Translations under genes and position numbers: made by a program | The notes under the pieces: model-generated | The model's input: the letters and a program-made list of their open reading frames with translations, nothing else | What the model was told of the DNA's origin: nothing | Database searches by the model: none | DNA from: Xanthomonas sp. | Lineage (GTDB): Bacteria > Pseudomonadota > Gammaproteobacteria > Xanthomonadales > Xanthomonadaceae | Assembly: GCF_017163755.1 (NCBI RefSeq) | Contig: NZ_JAFIWC010000001.1 | Location: 1 to 64,000, forward strand | Direction of reading: 5' to 3' | Length of the DNA: 64,000 bases | Shown here: piece by piece, positions 58,398 through 64,000 of the stretch | How positions within the stretch are numbered: position 1 is the first letter of the stretch | Layout of the letters: each line of letters begins with the position of its first letter

Positions 58398-59654
58398 ATG
58401 ACCCGCACCGCCCGCACCGCCCGCCCGCCGGCCCTGCCGTTCGAGATCCAGGCACGCAAGCACTTCCCGCTCGGCATGCCGGCGGCGACGTTCCTGCGCG
58501 ACTACTGGCACAAGCGCCCGCTGCTGATCCGCAACGCCTTCCCCGGCTTCGTCTCGCCGATCGAACCCGGCGACCTGGCCGGGCTGGCCTGCGAGGAAGC
58601 CGCGCTGTCGCGGCTGGTGCTGCACGAGCGCGCCGGCGACCGCTGGACGGTGCGCAGCGGCCCGTTCGAGGAAGCCGAATTCCCGGGCATGCCCGACCAC
58701 GACTGGACCCTGCTGGTGCAGGACGTGGACAAGTGGGACCCGGACATCCGCGCCCTGCTCGAACAGTTCCGCTTCCTGCCGCGCTGGCGCGTGGACGACG
58801 TGATGGTCAGCTTCGCCGCGCCCGGGGGCTCGGTCGGCGCGCACGTGGACCATTACGACGTGTTCCTGCTGCAGGCTCACGGCCGCCGCCGCTGGCAGAT
58901 CGACGCCAGCGTGGCGATGGGCCGTCCCGCGCCGCCGACCGAGTTCCGCGACGACGTCGAGCTCAAGCTGCTGCGCCGCTTCGACCCGACCCACGACTGG
59001 GTGCTCGGCCCCGGCGACATGCTCTACCTGCCGCCGCTGGTGCCGCACCACGGCGTGGCCGAGGACGCCTGCCTGACCTTCTCGGTGGGCATGCGCGCGC
59101 CGTCGTCGGCCGAGCTCATCGGCGACTACCTGGACACGCTGATCGACGGCGCCGACGAGGCGCTGCGCTACCACGACGAGGACCTGAAGGTCCCGGCCGA
59201 TCCCTACGAGATCGACGCGGTGGCGATGGGCCGGGTGGTCGAGGCGCTGAACGCGCTGCGCATGAACGATCCGGACCGCCTGGGCGACTGGTTCGGCCGC
59301 TTCATGACCACCTACCGCGCCGCCGGCGAAGTCCGCCCGGCCGCCGACGCCCCGGACGCCGAGGCGCTGGCGGCGGCGCTGGAGCAGGGCCTGGAGTTGC
59401 AGCGCCACCCCTGGGCGCGGCTGGCCTGGCGACGGGCCAAGCGCGGCGCCACGCTGTTCTGCAGCGGGCTGGAGTTCGCGCTGCCGGTCAAGGACGCGCA
59501 GCGCCTGGCCGCCGCCGAACTGCTCGACGGCGCCGGCTATGCCGCGCTGTCGCCGCGCGGGCGCGAAGTGCTGTCGGAACTGGTCCAGGCCGGCTACTAC
59601 CAGCCGCTCGACGACGGCCAGCACGATGACGGGCAGGATCACCCACAGGACTGA
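58398..59654 (+). CDS. roxA: Ribosomal oxygenase RoxA (YcfD-like JmjC/cupin arginine hydroxylase of L16)
   Basis: Fe(II)/2-oxoglutarate oxygenase. E. coli YcfD hydroxylates an arginine of ribosomal protein L16. The ATG at 58398 gives 418 residues. The N-terminal JmjC-like cupin has AATFLRDYWHKRPLLIRNAF, the iron ligands H149 and D151 (GAHVDHYD), and the distal His at 217-218 (LPPLVPHHGVAED). A dimerisation domain (FSVGMRAPSSAELIGDYLD) and a C-terminal winged-helix region (ALSPRGREVLSELVQ) follow. It is 6 bp upstream of the GNAT gene. Confidence 0.93.
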   Translation: MTRTARTARPPALPFEIQARKHFPLGMPAATFLRDYWHKRPLLIRNAFPGFVSPIEPGDLAGLACEEAALSRLVLHERAGDRWTVRSGPFEEAEFPGMPDHDWTLLVQDVDKWDPDIRALLEQFRFLPRWRVDDVMVSFAAPGGSVGAHVDHYDVFLLQAHGRRRWQIDASVAMGRPAPPTEFRDDVELKLLRRFDPTHDWVLGPGDMLYLPPLVPHHGVAEDACLTFSVGMRAPSSAELIGDYLDTLIDGADEALRYHDEDLKVPADPYEIDAVAMGRVVEALNALRMNDPDRLGDWFGRFMTTYRAAGEVRPAADAPDAEALAAALEQGLELQRHPWARLAWRRAKRGATLFCSGLEFALPVKDAQRLAAAELLDGAGYAALSPRGREVLSELVQAGYYQPLDDGQHDDGQDHPQD

Positions 59655-59660
59655 AGAACC

Positions 59661-60563
59661 ATGGCCCCTCCCGGCTTCCGCATCGAGCAGCTCGACTACG
59701 CCGTCCACGCGGCCGAGCTGCGCGCGTTGCGCGAGTCGGCCGCGGCGCAAGCGCCGGCGACCGAACCGACCTGGGATGCGCTGGACCCGCTGAGCCACCA
59801 CCTGCTCGCCCGCGCCGACGACGGCCAGCCAATCGGCAGCGCGCGGCTGAGCCCGGAGCACCGGATCGAGCGCCTGGCGGTGCTGGCGCCGTGGCGCGGG
59901 CGAGGGGTCGGCGCGGCGCTGTTGCGCGCGCTGGTCGACGAGGCGCGGCAGCGGCGCTGGCCGCGGCTGGGCCTGGACGCACCCGCCGCCGCGGTGGACT
60001 TCTTCGCCCGCCTGGGCTTCCTGCCGACCGCGCCGTGCCCGGGCGACGCCGGCCCGGCGCTGCAGCCGATGCAGCGCGCGCTGGACGGCGCCGCGGCGGT
60101 GGACGACGCGGCCACGGCCGTGGCCGCCAGCGCCGCGCTGGTGGCGCATGCGCGCCGCCAGCTGCTGATCTACAGCCGCGCGCTGGACCCGGGCCTGCTG
60201 GATACCGCGCAGGTGCTCGAGCAGTTGCGGCGTCTGGCGGTGGCCACGCACGACAAGCAGGTGCGGGTGCTGCTGCACGACGCGGCCGCGCCGCAACGCG
60301 CCGGCGCGCCGCTGCTGGCGCTGGCGCAACGCCTGCCGAGCGTGTTCCGCTTCCGCCAGGTGGTCGATCCGGTCGACCAGGGCTATGCCGCCGCGTACCT
60401 GGTCAACGACAGCGGCGGCTACTACTTCCGTGCGCTGGGTCACCGTTACGACGGCGAGACCGATCTGGCCGGCCCGGGCCGCGCGCGCCAGCTGCGCGAG
60501 GCGTTCGAGCGCGTGTGGGAGCGTTCGCGCGATTGCGCCGAGCTGCGCGCGCTGGGCTGGTAG
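59661..60563 (+). CDS. GNAT-family acetyltransferase-like protein with C-terminal domain
   Basis: The 300 residues form a GNAT acetyltransferase domain (about 1-135) with acetyl-CoA loop RLAVLAPWRGRGVGAALLRA and FFARLGFLP. A second domain (about 155-300) contains ARRQLLIYSRALDPGLLD and FRQVVDPVDQGYAAAYLVND. This second part resembles a phospholipase D-like or DUF7931-type module without HKD motifs, so it may bind rather than cleave. It is coupled to roxA (6-bp gap). The substrate is unknown. Confidence 0.8.
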   Translation: MAPPGFRIEQLDYAVHAAELRALRESAAAQAPATEPTWDALDPLSHHLLARADDGQPIGSARLSPEHRIERLAVLAPWRGRGVGAALLRALVDEARQRRWPRLGLDAPAAAVDFFARLGFLPTAPCPGDAGPALQPMQRALDGAAAVDDAATAVAASAALVAHARRQLLIYSRALDPGLLDTAQVLEQLRRLAVATHDKQVRVLLHDAAAPQRAGAPLLALAQRLPSVFRFRQVVDPVDQGYAAAYLVNDSGGYYFRALGHRYDGETDLAGPGRARQLREAFERVWERSRDCAELRALGW

Positions 60564-60641
60564 CGCGGCGCCGATGTCGTCGTTTCATGAACCCGCCGGA
60601 CCGGAAATGTCCGAAATGCACCCCCGGCTGTCTCATGGGGG

Positions 60642-60647
60642 TATAAT
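60642..60647 (+). promoter_or_regulatory. Putative -10 box of the sucA operon
   Basis: A perfect TATAAT preceded by GGGG, 87 bp upstream of the sucA start. No good -35 hexamer lies at 16-18 bp. The segment TTTTTTCGC follows. The remaining 160 bp of the roxA/GNAT-sucA gap contain no gene. Confidence 0.55.
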
Positions 60648-60734
60648 TTTTTCGCTTGATTACGCCCGCGCAGGCCTGTGTGTCAGCCGGTTCCTATCGC
60701 AAGCCAACCCACAAAGCGACCCGACCCCACCATC

Positions 60735-63560
<2,826 letters not shown>

Positions 63561-63603
63561 CCATTTCACCCTTCCAAAAAAGACCCCACTAGGACGCCCC
63601 TGC

Positions 63604-64000
63604 ATGGCCACCGAAGTCAAAGTTCCGGTACTGCCCGAATCCGTATCCGACGCCACCATCGCCACCTGGCACAAGAAGGCCGGCGACGCGGTCAAGCGCG
63701 ACGAGAACCTGGTGGACCTGGAGACCGACAAGGTCGTGCTGGAAGTGCCCTCGCCGGTCGATGGCGTGCTGAAGGAGATCAAGTTCGAGGCCGGCGCCAC
63801 GGTGACCAGCTCGCAGCTGCTGGCGATCATCGACGAAGGCGCGACCGCCGCCGCGGCTCCGGCCGAGGCGCAGGCCAAGGTCGCCGACGCGCCCACGCCG
63901 GAGGCGCCCAAGGCCGCCGCCGCCGAAGCGCCGAAGGCGACCAAGGCCGAGGCGCCGAAGGCGTCCGGCGACGTCTCCACCCTGCCTCCCGGCGCGCGCT
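63604..64000 (+). CDS. sucB: Dihydrolipoamide succinyltransferase (2-oxoglutarate dehydrogenase E2), N-terminal part
   Basis: Only the first 132 codons are inside the window. The lipoyl domain (residues 1-80) carries the lipoylated lysine K43 in ETDKVVLEV. An alanine/proline/lysine-rich flexible linker follows (about 85-125), then the start of the E1/E3-binding region. Gene order sucA-sucB is conserved, and lpdA would be expected beyond the edge. The cut is the window boundary, not a real truncation. Confidence 0.97.
   Translation, partial: MATEVKVPVLPESVSDATIATWHKKAGDAVKRDENLVDLETDKVVLEVPSPVDGVLKEIKFEAGATVTSSQLLAIIDEGATAAAAPAEAQAKVADAPTPEAPKAAAAEAPKATKAEAPKASGDVSTLPPGAR

Overview
The window is about 64 kb of a very GC-rich (roughly 70% by eye), gene-dense gammaproteobacterial chromosome. 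Gene content points to the Xanthomonadaceae, most likely Xanthomonas. The signs are the bacterial kynurenine-to-quinolinate genes (3-hydroxyanthranilate dioxygenase, kynureninase, kynurenine 3-monooxygenase), rpsF-rpsR-rplI without priB, a UDP-glucose dehydrogenase, a large NAD-type glutamate dehydrogenase, and many GTAG-headed REP hairpins. The species cannot be fixed from this sequence. No rRNA, tRNA, prophage, insertion sequence or CRISPR array was seen. It reads as core chromosome decorated with short repeats.

Layout. 0-5.3 kb: zipA and smc (minus), then the ribosomal genes rplI, rpsR and rpsF (minus, to 6.1 kb). 6.5-11.5 kb: a phosphopantetheinyl transferase, an IscA-type Fe-S protein (minus), asnS, two small unknown genes, a PaiB-like protein and an Nei-type DNA glycosylase. 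11.6-17.8 kb: carbonic anhydrase followed by a compact run of 3-hydroxyanthranilate dioxygenase, a FUSC-family membrane protein, kynU and kmo. 17.9-21.1 kb: sbcB, a DUF2461 gene, a DUF2939 gene and a REP-rich stretch that includes a 136-bp tandem repeat. 21.1-29.1 kb (minus): a spermidine-synthase-like protein, a 5'-nucleotidase, NAD kinase and the 1,693-residue glutamate dehydrogenase. 29.4-34.5 kb: a TetR regulator with a two-component RND efflux operon. 34.7-41 kb: an acyl-CoA dehydrogenase (minus), then an ArsR/methyltransferase regulator (SahR type) with a methionine synthase split into two genes. 41.2-49.2 kb: an epimerase, then a seven-gene minus-strand run (glutathione peroxidase, FKBP isomerase, ugd, slyX, DUF2058, an acyltransferase, an outer-membrane barrel). 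49.3-53.9 kb: a GntR-controlled ABC transporter operon with three envelope proteins. 54-58.2 kb: fumC and a CAP-domain protein (minus), and purB. 58.4-64 kb: the ribosomal oxygenase roxA, a GNAT protein, sucA and the start of sucB.

How the genes work together. NAD(P) chemistry recurs: quinolinate synthesis, NAD kinase, NAD-glutamate dehydrogenase, fumarase and 2-oxoglutarate dehydrogenase, although only the kynurenine genes form a pathway operon. The SahR-like regulator, a 30-bp palindrome touching its start codon and the split metH form a self-contained methionine-cycle unit. The TetR-RND and GntR-ABC units each carry a palindrome over their own promoter.

The most unusual signal is a family of paired, inverted heptamer arrays (GGGACTC or GGGACCG units) at five sites. 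At three sites an arm lies 2-6 bp beyond a stop codon. At the other two the arrays lie inside reading frames: one pair straddles the sahR-metH junction and puts the metH ribosome-binding site and start codon in the predicted loop, and one pair is inserted in frame in the activation domain of MetH.
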